The notes beneath the pieces were generated by a model. That model did no database searches. It was given only the letters and a program-made list of their open reading frames with translations, and had not been told where the DNA came from. Shown piece by piece: positions 15,107 through 21,919 of a stretch of 38,741 bases of DNA (positions within the stretch are counted from its first letter, which is position 1; each line of letters begins with the position of its first letter). Source of the DNA: a virus; the IMG/VR virus record IMGVR_UViG_3300040815_003492, positions 1 through 38,741 of that record. One strand, 5' to 3'. The translations under genes were made by a program, and so were the position numbers.

Positions 15107-15200
15107 TTACACCCAAAGGGTGCGGAGTCGTGTGTTCCGCCGAATATAAGCGAGATCCGACGGAACAAGTTTATAGACATTTACTTTAATATGTCTTGTT
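15107..15200 (-). promoter_or_regulatory. 5' leader of three consecutive hairpins
   Basis: From the predicted transcription start near 15200 to the ribosome site the RNA (minus strand) folds by inspection into three hairpins in a row. (1) AGACAT with ATGTCT, 15175-15196. (2) A 9-bp stem, 15158-15166 with 15134-15142, one G-U pair, loop of 15. (3) A two-part stem: GACTC with GAGTC enclosing CACCC-TTT-GGGTG, 15100-15129. The last hairpin ends inside the SD-ATG interval's upstream border. It looks like a regulatory leader, but matches no riboswitch I know. Confidence 0.6.
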
Positions 15201-15206
15201 AATTTA

Positions 15207-15234
15207 ATTTTAACACATTATCAAAATATGTCAA
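15207..15234 (-). promoter_or_regulatory. sigma70-type promoter for the ParB-like/HNH/ligase unit
   Basis: -35 TTGACA at 15229-15234, 16-base spacer, -10 TAAAAT at 15207-15212. It is followed by the three-hairpin leader. Confidence 0.75.
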
Positions 15235-15244
15235 CCGTCTGTTT

Positions 15245-15544
15245 TTAAACAACAATATTACTTTTTGGTGGTGTTTTGATAGGTGAAGTTGCATTCTTGT
15301 ACTCGTTGATCACTTTTTCATTGGCCAATCCAATTACCACAATATTCCTGGTTTCTATTTCTATATCTTTTGATTGATCCATTGTGGGCACAAATGTACC
15401 AAAAGCCAGTCCCTGTGGGCTCATCATGATTACCAAAGGTTTCTGTATGGTAATTTTATTTTGATCGTGATCAGTTACTTTGGCAATGACTTCTTCCCCA
15501 GTGACCAATTTTATAGTTGCTATTTTTTCTTTTTCTATTATCAT
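15245..15544 (-). CDS. Sm-like hypothetical protein, 99 residues
   Basis: 'IATIKLVTGEEVIAKVTDHD', 'KITIQKPLVIMM', then 'IETRNIVVIGLANEKVINEY'. The pattern of a glycine-turn strand pair followed by conserved strands suggests an Sm/Hfq-like small beta-barrel, though the N-terminal helix is missing and the match is by pattern only. Related-looking proteins occur in marine T4-like phages with no known function. The start is supported by a consensus promoter whose -10 ends 6 bases before the ATG, i.e. a leaderless message. The tail (SPIKTPPKSNIVV) is probably disordered. Confidence 0.65.
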   Translation of the reverse strand: MIIEKEKIATIKLVTGEEVIAKVTDHDQNKITIQKPLVIMMSPQGLAFGTFVPTMDQSKDIEIETRNIVVIGLANEKVINEYKNATSPIKTPPKSNIVV

Positions 15545-15550
15545 TGTTCT

Positions 15551-15579
15551 ATTGTATATGACAAATATTTTTTTGTCAA
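15551..15579 (-). promoter_or_regulatory. sigma70-type promoter, leaderless, for the Sm-like gene
   Basis: -35 TTGACA at 15574-15579, 17-base spacer, -10 TACAAT at 15551-15556, then 6 bases to the ATG at 15544. Confidence 0.75.
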
Positions 15580-15590
15580 ATGAACTGCTA

Positions 15591-15598
15591 TATAAATA
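15591..15598 (+). promoter_or_regulatory. T4-type late promoter (TATAAATA)
   Basis: Exact T4 late -10 box, ending 7 bases before the ATG of the PP-loop gene at 15606. Only that gene follows on the plus strand before the convergent gene. Confidence 0.6.
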
Positions 15599-15605
15599 TT
15601 GAAAA

Positions 15606-17078
15606 ATGAAAACCTATACTCCCACCGATCAGAACACAAAAGACTTATTAAAAAATTGGACAAGGAAAAATGGCCAGCTCTGGGAGATATTTTTAAAATA
15701 TGGTCCAGACAATACCATCACTGCAAAAACACTTGAACAAATAGAGCAAGATACAAATACCACTGTCAAGACTAAAGGTAGAGTAAATTTTCAATGTTAT
15801 CCGTTCAGTGAAAAACACAACATCAAAGAAACAATATTCCATGGGTGGGAATCTAGCACATTTTATCAAAATTTTCAATTGAACAGTGAGGGGTTGATTG
15901 AAGTTAGAGACCTACCTCGAAACACGATACCATACGAAGAATTTGAGAAATTTGCAGTAGAAAAACTTGATAAAAAAATAAAAGACTTTATCGATTCGCA
16001 TGATGACATAGTTTTAATGTACAGCCAAGGTATAGACTCGATACTATTAATGGCTTATTTGCACAAATACAACGCTCTAGGTAAAACAGAACTCGTATAT
16101 GTGAATAATCAGGAGCCTGACTATGAACCAATAATGGTCGATGGAGAAATATTTTTGCCTTTGTGGAATAAAAATCCTTACATCGAGACATATTGGAAAG
16201 ACCGTCTTAGCAATCCAACTTTAAAATACAAAAATCATCATGAGAATAAGCATAATCCCAATAAGTCACACGTTCTCAGTGAAGGTGCAATTCTGAAATT
16301 TGACAACAACCTTGACCTGAGTTTTGAAAAAACACTTGGTTTTAAGAAAGTCACCGAATTAAAAATGAACGAGGACACGCTGATCAAATGGGCGAACAAT
16401 AGAGATCCAGAACCATTTTTTAATTATCAATCTTATGAGGTCGCCGAACAGTTCAAAGATAGACCTGTAATAATCGGCCACGAAGGGAATTCTGTTTTAT
16501 TTCATAAATGGGAATGGGTCAGACGTATCGGAAAACACATACCTATCGATGAAAATTATTATACAAAAACTGTAAACGGCATAGATTGGGATTTGGAATG
16601 GGACAACGACTGGGGAATCATAACACTTTTTCAACCAAAACAAAGAGGGTATGATAATAAAGACATAGGCAACGAATTCACTCCAATTTCTGATTTTGAA
16701 TTGATGTCAATGTTGCCTTTTATTGACACAGAAACTATAGATCCTTTAGATGTAGCGAACGCAACAATGATTAAAAAAATGATACATCAAATGGTTGGAG
16801 ATAAATTTGATCACTTGATAGTCAAAGAAGGTAACAATTGGATGAATTTTTGGACTCTGGCAAGGATACCCGTTTCAAAACTTGATCCTGAAAATTTAAA
16901 TTTATATGTGAATAAAAAAAGCAACCTTCATAATGTATCTTTTTGTAAGAAAGCATTACAGGTGGCAAAAAGAACGGGTTGGATATTTGCATCAGATCTA
17001 CTACAAATGAAATTCACAAACAAAGTGACCTTGCTATATGCAGATAACTTTCCTACTGCTGTTGTAAAAATAAATTAA
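15606..17078 (+). CDS. PP-loop ATP pyrophosphatase-like protein (asparagine-synthase-like), variant motif
   Basis: 490 residues. The ATP-binding PP-loop appears as YSQGIDSILLMAYL (S140-S145), a variant of SGGxDS in which Gln replaces the first Gly. Downstream, 'PVIIGHEGNSVLFHKW' resembles the second nucleotide-binding segment of asparagine-synthase C-domains. The N-terminal 130 residues are not a canonical glutaminase domain (no Cys after the initiator Met). This fold adenylates a carboxylate or amide, then lets a nitrogen or sulfur nucleophile attack. It is one of three such proteins in the window. A T4 late box lies just upstream. It ends 4 bases inside the convergent gene. Substrate unknown. 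Confidence 0.7.
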   Translation: MKTYTPTDQNTKDLLKNWTRKNGQLWEIFLKYGPDNTITAKTLEQIEQDTNTTVKTKGRVNFQCYPFSEKHNIKETIFHGWESSTFYQNFQLNSEGLIEVRDLPRNTIPYEEFEKFAVEKLDKKIKDFIDSHDDIVLMYSQGIDSILLMAYLHKYNALGKTELVYVNNQEPDYEPIMVDGEIFLPLWNKNPYIETYWKDRLSNPTLKYKNHHENKHNPNKSHVLSEGAILKFDNNLDLSFEKTLGFKKVTELKMNEDTLIKWANNRDPEPFFNYQSYEVAEQFKDRPVIIGHEGNSVLFHKWEWVRRIGKHIPIDENYYTKTVNGIDWDLEWDNDWGIITLFQPKQRGYDNKDIGNEFTPISDFELMSMLPFIDTETIDPLDVANATMIKKMIHQMVGDKFDHLIVKEGNNWMNFWTLARIPVSKLDPENLNLYVNKKSNLHNVSFCKKALQVAKRTGWIFASDLLQMKFTNKVTLLYADNFPTAVVKIN

Positions 17079-17365
17079 AATTTATATTTTCCGTGTTTGA
17101 AAACGTCGTCCACTAATTTTTGACATTCGTCATGCCAGTACTGTCCGCTTTCTCTCAATTGCTCGTTCATTGTTCGCAGTCTTTCCATTTTCTTTTTCAA
17201 TGTTTTTAATTGAGTGGGAGATATTATTTTTTCCAGTTCTTTGATTTTGGTTATCTTGTCGATCACATCATCAATGACCGGGCAGGTTATGTCGGGAACT
17301 TTGGGAGCCTTTTTCCTTATTTTCATCCAAACCTGTTTGTGCTTTGGTAGTCTACGTTTTTTCAT
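17075..17365 (-). CDS. hypothetical basic coiled-coil protein, 96 residues
   Basis: Very basic N-terminus (MKKRRLPKHKQVWMKIRKK), then a Lys/Glu/Leu coiled-coil from about residue 38 to 75 (IKELEKIISPTQLKTLKKKM style), ending with a Cys/His pair (WHDECQKLVDDVFKHGKYKF). Probably binds nucleic acid or a protein partner. AGGGG precedes the ATG. It is the first gene downstream of the tmRNA on the same strand and could be read through from it. The stop overlaps the convergent PP-loop gene's stop by 4 bases. Confidence 0.6.
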   Translation of the reverse strand: MKKRRLPKHKQVWMKIRKKAPKVPDITCPVIDDVIDKITKIKELEKIISPTQLKTLKKKMERLRTMNEQLRESGQYWHDECQKLVDDVFKHGKYKF

Positions 17366-17448
17366 TCACACCCCTGTTTAATATGAAATATTTAAGGTTA
17401 GGATGACAAATGAATATACGACATTATAAGTTATACGATCGTATTATG

Positions 17449-17755
17449 TTGGGGGAACTTCTGTTCCCAGGTGTCCCCAAACCCGCAAGATTGTTGGCTA
17501 TTAAGCCGCTAATCTTAGTTGAGATTGACCAACTGTTAGGTCAGCAAATCCCAATGCTTTTTTATTAGCATTTATAAAATAACCCGATTACGTCGGAATA
17601 ATCACGATGAACTCCAGATAGTTTTAACTGTCAATCGATCCTAGTTCACCCCCTCAAAGCACAAATCTATTGTGTGTGTTTCAAGTGAGTGGTGGAGGTG
17701 GTCGGTACTGCCCCGACGTCTTGTCCAGGTATTGTCTACCCATCAACGTCCATGC
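17449..17755 (-). ncRNA. ssrA: two-piece (circularly permuted) tmRNA
   Basis: On the minus strand the acceptor piece comes first: T-arm stem GTCGG/CCGAC with a 7-base loop (17701-17717), then CACCTCC and an encoded ACCA ending at 17690. After a 36-base spacer the coding piece begins at 17653 with GGGGGTGAACTAGGATCGA. The 5' GGGGGTG pairs with CACCTCC over 7 bp and gives G-U at the third pair, the alanine-tRNA identity element. A tag frame starts at the GCT at 17569 and ends LRLAA-TAA-TAG at 17501. This permuted order is typical of alphaproteobacteria, pointing to the host. tmRNA rescues stalled ribosomes and tags their peptides. Outer ends are approximate; a GGGAAC/GTTCCC hairpin (17453-17468) marks the 3' region. 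Confidence 0.88.
17501..17569 (-). other. tmRNA proteolysis-tag reading frame
   Basis: Resume codon GCT at 17567-17569; 22 codons starting Ala-Asn-Lys-Lys and ending Leu-Arg-Leu-Ala-Ala, then TAA and TAG. The AN start and LAA end are the usual tag features; the length is at the long end, and the middle (GFADLTVGQSQ) is unlike the short ANDENYALAA-type tags. Confidence 0.8.
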
Positions 17756-17759
17756 TAGT

Positions 17760-17788
17760 ATTTAAACACATTAATGGTATTTTGTCAA
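17760..17788 (-). promoter_or_regulatory. probable tmRNA promoter
   Basis: -35 TTGACA at 17783-17788, 17-base spacer, -10 TTAAAT at 17760-17765, which would start transcription near 17753, just before the acceptor piece. Its -35 forms an inverted repeat with that of the divergent promoter. Confidence 0.6.
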
Positions 17789-17792
17789 TAGG

Positions 17793-17821
17793 TTGACACT
17801 TGTTTTTTTGGATGCTAATAT
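17793..17821 (+). promoter_or_regulatory. sigma70-type promoter, leaderless, for the 72-residue gene
   Basis: -35 TTGACA at 17793-17798, 17-base spacer, -10 TAATAT at 17816-17821, then 6 bases to the ATG at 17828. Divergent from the tmRNA promoter, with only 4 bases (TAGG) between the two -35 boxes. Confidence 0.7.
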
Positions 17822-17827
17822 AAGTTT

Positions 17828-18046
17828 ATGCCAAAAAACAGAAAATTTATTTTTACAGATAAAACAGCACCCGCTGAAGAACAGGTCAAAGAAATTGAAG
17901 CACTGGGTTACAGACGAGCAGTGAAATCTTATCAGTCCGGTTCCAAAGCAAAATTTGTGGAAGTGGAATGGACTACCAAAAGTGGTGAGGAATTCTACAA
18001 ACTACAAAAATTACCGTTGGGTAGATCAAAAAAACTAGGTAGATAG
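17828..18046 (+). CDS. hypothetical basic protein, 72 residues
   Basis: Soluble, Lys/Arg-rich at both ends (MPKNRKFIFTDK, LPLGRSKKLGR). Predicted order: strand, helix (EEQVKEIEALGYRRAV), then two strands (KFVEVEWTTKSG, FYKLQKLPL), suggesting a small alpha/beta fold. No family recognised. It is transcribed from a near-consensus promoter with its -10 only 6 bases from the ATG and is divergent from the tmRNA, so the two share a control region. Confidence 0.6.
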   Translation: MPKNRKFIFTDKTAPAEEQVKEIEALGYRRAVKSYQSGSKAKFVEVEWTTKSGEEFYKLQKLPLGRSKKLGR

Positions 18047-18068
18047 TTTTTAACACATCTATCAAATC

Positions 18069-18145
18069 TATAAATACGATTACAGCGCCACTCCAGTAGT
18101 GACGTCGGAATTAACAGGACGCTTGAGTTTTACTCTTTACTATTT
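18069..18145 (+). other. late-promoter box followed by a possible small structured RNA
   Basis: An exact TATAAATA (18069-18076) is followed, with no start codon, by sequence that could fold: GCGCC with GGACGC (one bulge) around CACT-CCAGT-AGTG, then GAGT-TTT-ACTC. The ABC-importer promoter begins at 18144. It could be a small RNA or the terminator region of the 72-residue gene. Confidence 0.3.
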
Positions 18146-18173
18146 GACAGAACGCCCTTCCGTATGGTATAAT
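18144..18173 (+). promoter_or_regulatory. sigma70-type promoter of the ABC-importer operon
   Basis: -35 TTGACA at 18144-18149, 18-base spacer, -10 TATAAT at 18168-18173. The leader carries AGGAGA a few bases before the ATG at 18212. Confidence 0.8.
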
Positions 18174-18211
18174 AAACCTAGTAATTAAACTTAAAACTAG
18201 GAGAATATTAT

Positions 18212-19147
18212 ATGAAGAAAATGATTCTGACGTTGTTGATATCTATCATAACAACAACAATATCGGCCAAGGAATTTACAATGGCCATTCAACCCACCTT
18301 TGGTGCTCATCAGCATATAGGATATGAAATAATCGAGAGATTAGAAGCACGAGGCATAACAGTAAACACAGTACCAACAAAATCATCCATCAAAGGCAAT
18401 TCCTTACTGATGAATAAACAGATAGATGTCAACGTGGGGTCTATCACATCGTTCATTGTTTTAAATGATAAGATGCCTGAGCAAAGTTTGTTGCTATCTG
18501 CCATTGGGCATTACAAGTATTTCTTACAATGTACACCTGACATCAAAACAATGGACGATGTTAAAACTACAAAAATTGTCACTTCTGGTAGAAACACCTT
18601 GGAACATCACACAATCAGGTGGTTGGCAAAAGAACACTTTGGAGATCCTTATGCACTTGATGAAAATTTTATTACCATGAAAAGACCTCAAATATGGCAA
18701 ATATTGCAGGCCGGATCTTCTGACGTGAAATGCGTGATGACCGGAGCACCATTACAGAACAAGATACAGGACGAACTGGGTTTTGTTACAGTTGCCACAA
18801 GTGATGTTGAAAAAGGTATAGCAGGATCATACAATGCCTATTGGACAAGGAAAGATTGGGTTGATCAGAATCCCAGTTTGGCTTATGCTTTCATAACAAC
18901 AGCAGTAGAAGTTATACGTGATTACAACAAAGACCCTATAACAATTTTGGAAAAATTTATTCAGAAAGACAAAATGGACACAACTGCGGAGTATCTACAA
19001 AAAGGACACATAAAAAATCAAGCAATATTCCATTCCGATCTAAGGGGATCAGAGTATTTTAATAATTTTTTATACGAAATAGAATATCTCAAAGATAACA
19101 AAGGCGACATATCAAAAATGATCTATCGTGCAGGGGCGTTGAAATAA
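18212..19147 (+). CDS. ABC importer substrate-binding protein (NMT1/SsuA/TauA type)
   Basis: 311 residues with a signal peptide (KKMILTLLISIITTTISA, cleavage near residue 19). The mature part follows the NMT1/SsuA pattern for nitrate, sulfonate, taurine or thiamine-precursor binding proteins: 'MAIQPTFGAHQHIGYEIIERLEARG', 'MNKQIDVNVGSITSFIVLND', 'IVTSGRNTLEHHTIRWLAKEHFGD'. It lacks a lipobox. It is the first gene of a plus-strand unit followed directly by an ATPase (stop and next start share bases at 19147), an SDR and a permease, so it belongs to a complete importer. A promoter with TTGACA and TATAAT lies 40 bases upstream. Ligand not readable from sequence; sulfonates, taurine or pyrimidine are the family's usual ones. 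Confidence 0.82.
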   Translation: MKKMILTLLISIITTTISAKEFTMAIQPTFGAHQHIGYEIIERLEARGITVNTVPTKSSIKGNSLLMNKQIDVNVGSITSFIVLNDKMPEQSLLLSAIGHYKYFLQCTPDIKTMDDVKTTKIVTSGRNTLEHHTIRWLAKEHFGDPYALDENFITMKRPQIWQILQAGSSDVKCVMTGAPLQNKIQDELGFVTVATSDVEKGIAGSYNAYWTRKDWVDQNPSLAYAFITTAVEVIRDYNKDPITILEKFIQKDKMDTTAEYLQKGHIKNQAIFHSDLRGSEYFNNFLYEIEYLKDNKGDISKMIYRAGALK

Positions 19148-19698
19148 TGCAATTGATTTCCGTTGCTCCTCTCAGAAACAATGTAGAGTTATTTAGACCT
19201 ATAACTCTACATCTACGACCCGGCGAAGTAAACACGTTGATGGGAGCATCGGGTATTGGAAAAACTAGTCTTCTCGAATGTATCTCCGGAGGTTGTGAAT
19301 ACACAGGAAAGATCATAGACAATTCAAATATTTTCAGGGTATTTCAAGACACCAATCAACTATTTCCTTGGATGACCGTGAGGGAAAATTTAAGACTGGT
19401 TACAGATATAAATTGGAACAAGATTGCTAAAAAATTAAAATTAGAAAAACATTTGGATAAAATGCCCAACGAGTGTTCAGTTGGTCAGAAACAACGGTTT
19501 ACTCTGATGAGAGCTCTATATAGTGATAGATCAATATTGTTATGTGACGAACCCATGAGCGGTGTTGATGGTGCCACAGGAAAAGAAATAGTGAGAGAAT
19601 TTAAAAAATTAGTCAAAAGCACAAACAAAAAAGTTTTATGGGTCACACACAATCAAACAGAAGCCAAACAACTCGGAAAGGTTATAAAAATACAATGA
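19147..19698 (+). CDS. ABC transporter ATPase, short form
   Basis: 183 residues, shorter than the usual 230-260, but every catalytic motif is present: Walker A GASGIGKT (33-40), Q-loop Gln67 in 'VFQDTNQLFPWMTV', signature 'SVGQKQR' (111-117; Val for the first Gly of SGGQ), Walker B SILLCDE (129-135), and H-loop His168. The 'LFPWMTVREN' text is typical of the nitrate/sulfonate/taurine ATPases, matching the binding protein. The missing length is at the N-terminus and after the H-loop. The stop overlaps the SDR start (ATGA). It would power uptake through the permease encoded two genes downstream. Confidence 0.88.
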   Translation: MQLISVAPLRNNVELFRPITLHLRPGEVNTLMGASGIGKTSLLECISGGCEYTGKIIDNSNIFRVFQDTNQLFPWMTVRENLRLVTDINWNKIAKKLKLEKHLDKMPNECSVGQKQRFTLMRALYSDRSILLCDEPMSGVDGATGKEIVREFKKLVKSTNKKVLWVTHNQTEAKQLGKVIKIQ

Positions 19699-20264
19699 AA
19701 ATAGCATTAACTGGACATACTTCTGGTATTGGCAGAGAGTTTGCTGAAGCATTGAAAGATCAAGAATTAAAATGTTTTAGTAGATCAAACAGTTATTCAA
19801 TTGATACTAAAGCAGAAAGAGATAGGATTGTTAGAGAAGCACAAGATTGTGATGTATTCATCAGCAATGCATTTTCTGATGAGAACCCATGGGGTCAAAC
19901 AGAATTATTATTTGATCTATGGCAAGTTTGGAGAGGATTAAACAAAAGGATAATCTTAATATCAAGTTCTAATACACATCGATGGGAAAAAATAATGCAT
20001 GGCACTCGAGGAATTCAATATAGAACAGCCAAACAGTCTTTGGAGAATGCCGCAGAGCAGTTATGGAATGAATCTGATTGGCCATTAATCAATATTGTGG
20101 CTCCAACACTGATGAGAATTGAGAGAACTAAACATCTTAATTTTGGTCATCAAATGGACCCAAAAAATCTTAGCGATGCTGTAAGAAGAATATGTTTTGA
20201 GCAAGGACATCAAACACGAAAACTTATTTTTAATTGGTGGCCCAACACAGAAGGAAAACAATGA
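19695..20264 (+). CDS. short-chain dehydrogenase/reductase (SDR)
   Basis: 189 residues from the ATG at 19695, overlapping the ATPase stop; a longer frame from 19638 lies within the ATPase gene. Classical SDR features: TGHTSGIG (6-13), 'DVFISNAF' for the NNAG position, catalytic Ser in 'ILISSSN' (90-92), and YRTAK (Tyr109, Lys113). At 189 residues it is shorter than typical SDRs (about 250), and the C-terminal substrate loop is reduced. It is coupled by ATGA overlaps to the ATPase before and the permease after, so it probably acts on the imported compound. Such an enzyme within an importer operon of a phage is unusual. Confidence 0.82.
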   Translation: MKIALTGHTSGIGREFAEALKDQELKCFSRSNSYSIDTKAERDRIVREAQDCDVFISNAFSDENPWGQTELLFDLWQVWRGLNKRIILISSSNTHRWEKIMHGTRGIQYRTAKQSLENAAEQLWNESDWPLINIVAPTLMRIERTKHLNFGHQMDPKNLSDAVRRICFEQGHQTRKLIFNWWPNTEGKQ

Positions 20265-20989
20265 ACGGCATAAAAAGTTTTGCGATAATATTGGTTATTT
20301 GGCAATTGATATCAATGCTCATAGGAAACAGTTATATCTTGCCAGGTATAGATCGATTAATAGTAGAATATCCAAAATTGTTCTCTGATCTTAGATTCAT
20401 TCATTCACTGAATGATACTTTAATTTTTTTATTCAAATCTTGGATTTTAATATCAATAATTTTATTTGTTGTTGTTATTTTATCGGTATTAAACAGATCT
20501 TTTAGATTCATATTTAAGAGCCTATGTGCATCTTTACAGCCTACACCAACGTTTGCATGGTTACCGGTGTTCTTGCTTGTATTTGGCGTAAATGAAATCA
20601 CAATGATATTTTTATTGATATTTGCAACCATATGGATGGTAGGACTCAACATGATTGCTGTGCTAGAACATTCAATCTCCCAGTGGTCAAAGCATTGTGT
20701 TAATTTAAAACTATCTGTGCTAGATAGTGTTACCAAAGTTTATCTACCCAGTCTAAAACCTCTACTGATAGCCAATGTTAAAACTTGTTGGAATTTCAGT
20801 TGGCGAATACTGATTGGAATAGAAGTTGTATTTGGCACAATAGGACAGCACTGGGGAATTGGAACATATATGACAGATGCAAAAGATGTGATGGAAACAT
20901 CCACTATGTACGCTGTCTTTTTTATTATTATATTAATAGGTATCGTAGTGAACGAGCTATTTGATAAAACCCTTAAGGAGAAAAAGTAA
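20261..20989 (+). CDS. ABC importer permease (SsuC/TauC type)
   Basis: 242 residues from the ATG at 20261, overlapping the SDR stop (ATGA). Six hydrophobic segments: FAIILVIWQLISM, FLFKSWILISIILFVVVILSVL, FAWLPVFLLVFG, ITMIFLLIFATIWMVGLNMI, a later one around WRILIGIEVVFG, and MYAVFFIIILIGIVV. The cytoplasmic EAA-like loop appears as 'KLSVLDSVTKVYLPSLKPLLIANVK'. 'LQPTPTFAWLPVFLLVFG' is the pattern of the sulfonate/taurine/nitrate permeases ('PIPxxAWxPL'). It completes the importer: binding protein, ATPase, SDR, permease, all on one strand. Confidence 0.88.
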   Translation: MNGIKSFAIILVIWQLISMLIGNSYILPGIDRLIVEYPKLFSDLRFIHSLNDTLIFLFKSWILISIILFVVVILSVLNRSFRFIFKSLCASLQPTPTFAWLPVFLLVFGVNEITMIFLLIFATIWMVGLNMIAVLEHSISQWSKHCVNLKLSVLDSVTKVYLPSLKPLLIANVKTCWNFSWRILIGIEVVFGTIGQHWGIGTYMTDAKDVMETSTMYAVFFIIILIGIVVNELFDKTLKEKK

Positions 20990-20990
20990 A

Positions 20991-21605
20991 ATGGATAAAA
21001 GACTAATAAAATTTAGAGTAATAGGTGGAAATTTTGATGAAGAATTGTCTTATTATAAAGCAAATTTTGGAAGAGAACATTTAGACAATGTTCTCAAACA
21101 AAAAGATCATAAAAGAGCAAGAAGGATGGGTCAAGCCAATGTTGATTATAAAGAGATAGGGATTAAAAGAAATTCACGTGGTTATGTAGATCCTGATAAA
21201 ATGCCAACGTTAGAAAAATTAAGAAAAGTAATTGGATGGAAAGATACTCAAATGATTATTCAAAAGTATGAGCAGGGAGAAATGCAACTTAGACACACTG
21301 ATTATATGCCAGGACACGACATTGCAGAAAGAAAAGAATTGTATTTTAAAGCAAATGAATATAAAAATTTAAAATATCATAGAATGCTTTTGATGTTACA
21401 TGATCGAAAACCCGGACAATTCATGCATCTTGAAGATAAGATTATTAATAATTGGAAAAAAGGTGATATGTTCTACTATAATACTAGAAAATATTATCAT
21501 GGTGCTGGTAACTGCGGAGTTGAACCTCGTTGGATATTAAGAATAACAGGAACACCAACTAAAAAATTTGAAGAAATTAAAAAAAGAAAGGTTATAAAAC
21601 TATGA
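20991..21605 (+). CDS. 2OG-Fe(II) oxygenase-like protein
   Basis: 204 residues from the ATG at 20991, with AGGAG about 10 bases upstream, inside the end of the permease gene; a longer frame from 20961 is unlikely. Iron site by pattern: HTD in 'LRHTDYMPGHD', the distal His in 'YYHGAGN' and Arg in 'RWILRITG', with 'KYHRMLLMLHDRKPGQFMHLEDKIINNWKKGDMFYYN' forming the central strands. Distinct from the other oxygenases at 4577 and 9135. The next gene looks like a shortened relative of its C-terminal half. Very AT-rich DNA. It overlaps the following gene by 4 bases. Substrate unknown. Confidence 0.7.
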   Translation: MDKRLIKFRVIGGNFDEELSYYKANFGREHLDNVLKQKDHKRARRMGQANVDYKEIGIKRNSRGYVDPDKMPTLEKLRKVIGWKDTQMIIQKYEQGEMQLRHTDYMPGHDIAERKELYFKANEYKNLKYHRMLLMLHDRKPGQFMHLEDKIINNWKKGDMFYYNTRKYYHGAGNCGVEPRWILRITGTPTKKFEEIKKRKVIKL

Positions 21606-21919
21606 AAGAATTAATTGTTGAACTAATTCATCAAACACCTGGAGAGTTTGAGATACCTTCTAAAAATTATAAAGGTATGAAATATAGGACTGTTTATTTT
21701 ATAGATAAGTGGGAACAAGCTCAGATATATGAAGTTGATAATAAAATAATATCTAAATGGAAACAAGGTTCTATTCATACAATATCTTTTGGACAATCTT
21801 ATTGTTCTTTAAATTTAAGTAGACAGCATCGTAAATTTGTTGCTTTATATCATAATAAAGAAATAACAAAAAAAGATGTGTTAGAGCTATTAGATGAACA
21901 ATTAAAAAAATTTATATGA
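21602..21919 (+). CDS. truncated 2OG-oxygenase-like domain without its iron ligands
   Basis: 105 residues. 'KYRTVYFIDKWEQAQIYEVDNKIISKWKQGSI' lines up by eye with 'KYHRMLLMLHDRKPGQFMHLEDKIINNWKKGDM' of the gene before it, and 'HRKFVALYHN' with the Arg-containing end strand. The HxD and the distal His of an iron site are not visible, so the domain is probably catalytically silent, perhaps a partner subunit, or it arose by duplication and loss. The ATGA overlaps on both sides tie it to the oxygenase and to the PP-loop gene that follows. Very AT-rich. Confidence 0.6.
   Translation: MKELIVELIHQTPGEFEIPSKNYKGMKYRTVYFIDKWEQAQIYEVDNKIISKWKQGSIHTISFGQSYCSLNLSRQHRKFVALYHNKEITKKDVLELLDEQLKKFI

Noticed and set aside
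17433-17444. 12-base perfect palindrome next to the tmRNA as a phage attachment site
   Set aside because: No integrase is seen and the gene content is that of a virulent T4-like phage; the palindrome is more likely a protein or transcription site.
18212-19147. TPP or SAM riboswitch in front of the importer
   Set aside because: The leader from the predicted transcription start is only about 30 bases and shows no conserved riboswitch sequence.
19147-19698. ATPase truncated by a frameshift
   Set aside because: All catalytic motifs are present in one frame and both ends overlap neighbouring genes cleanly, so it is a compact form, not a broken gene.
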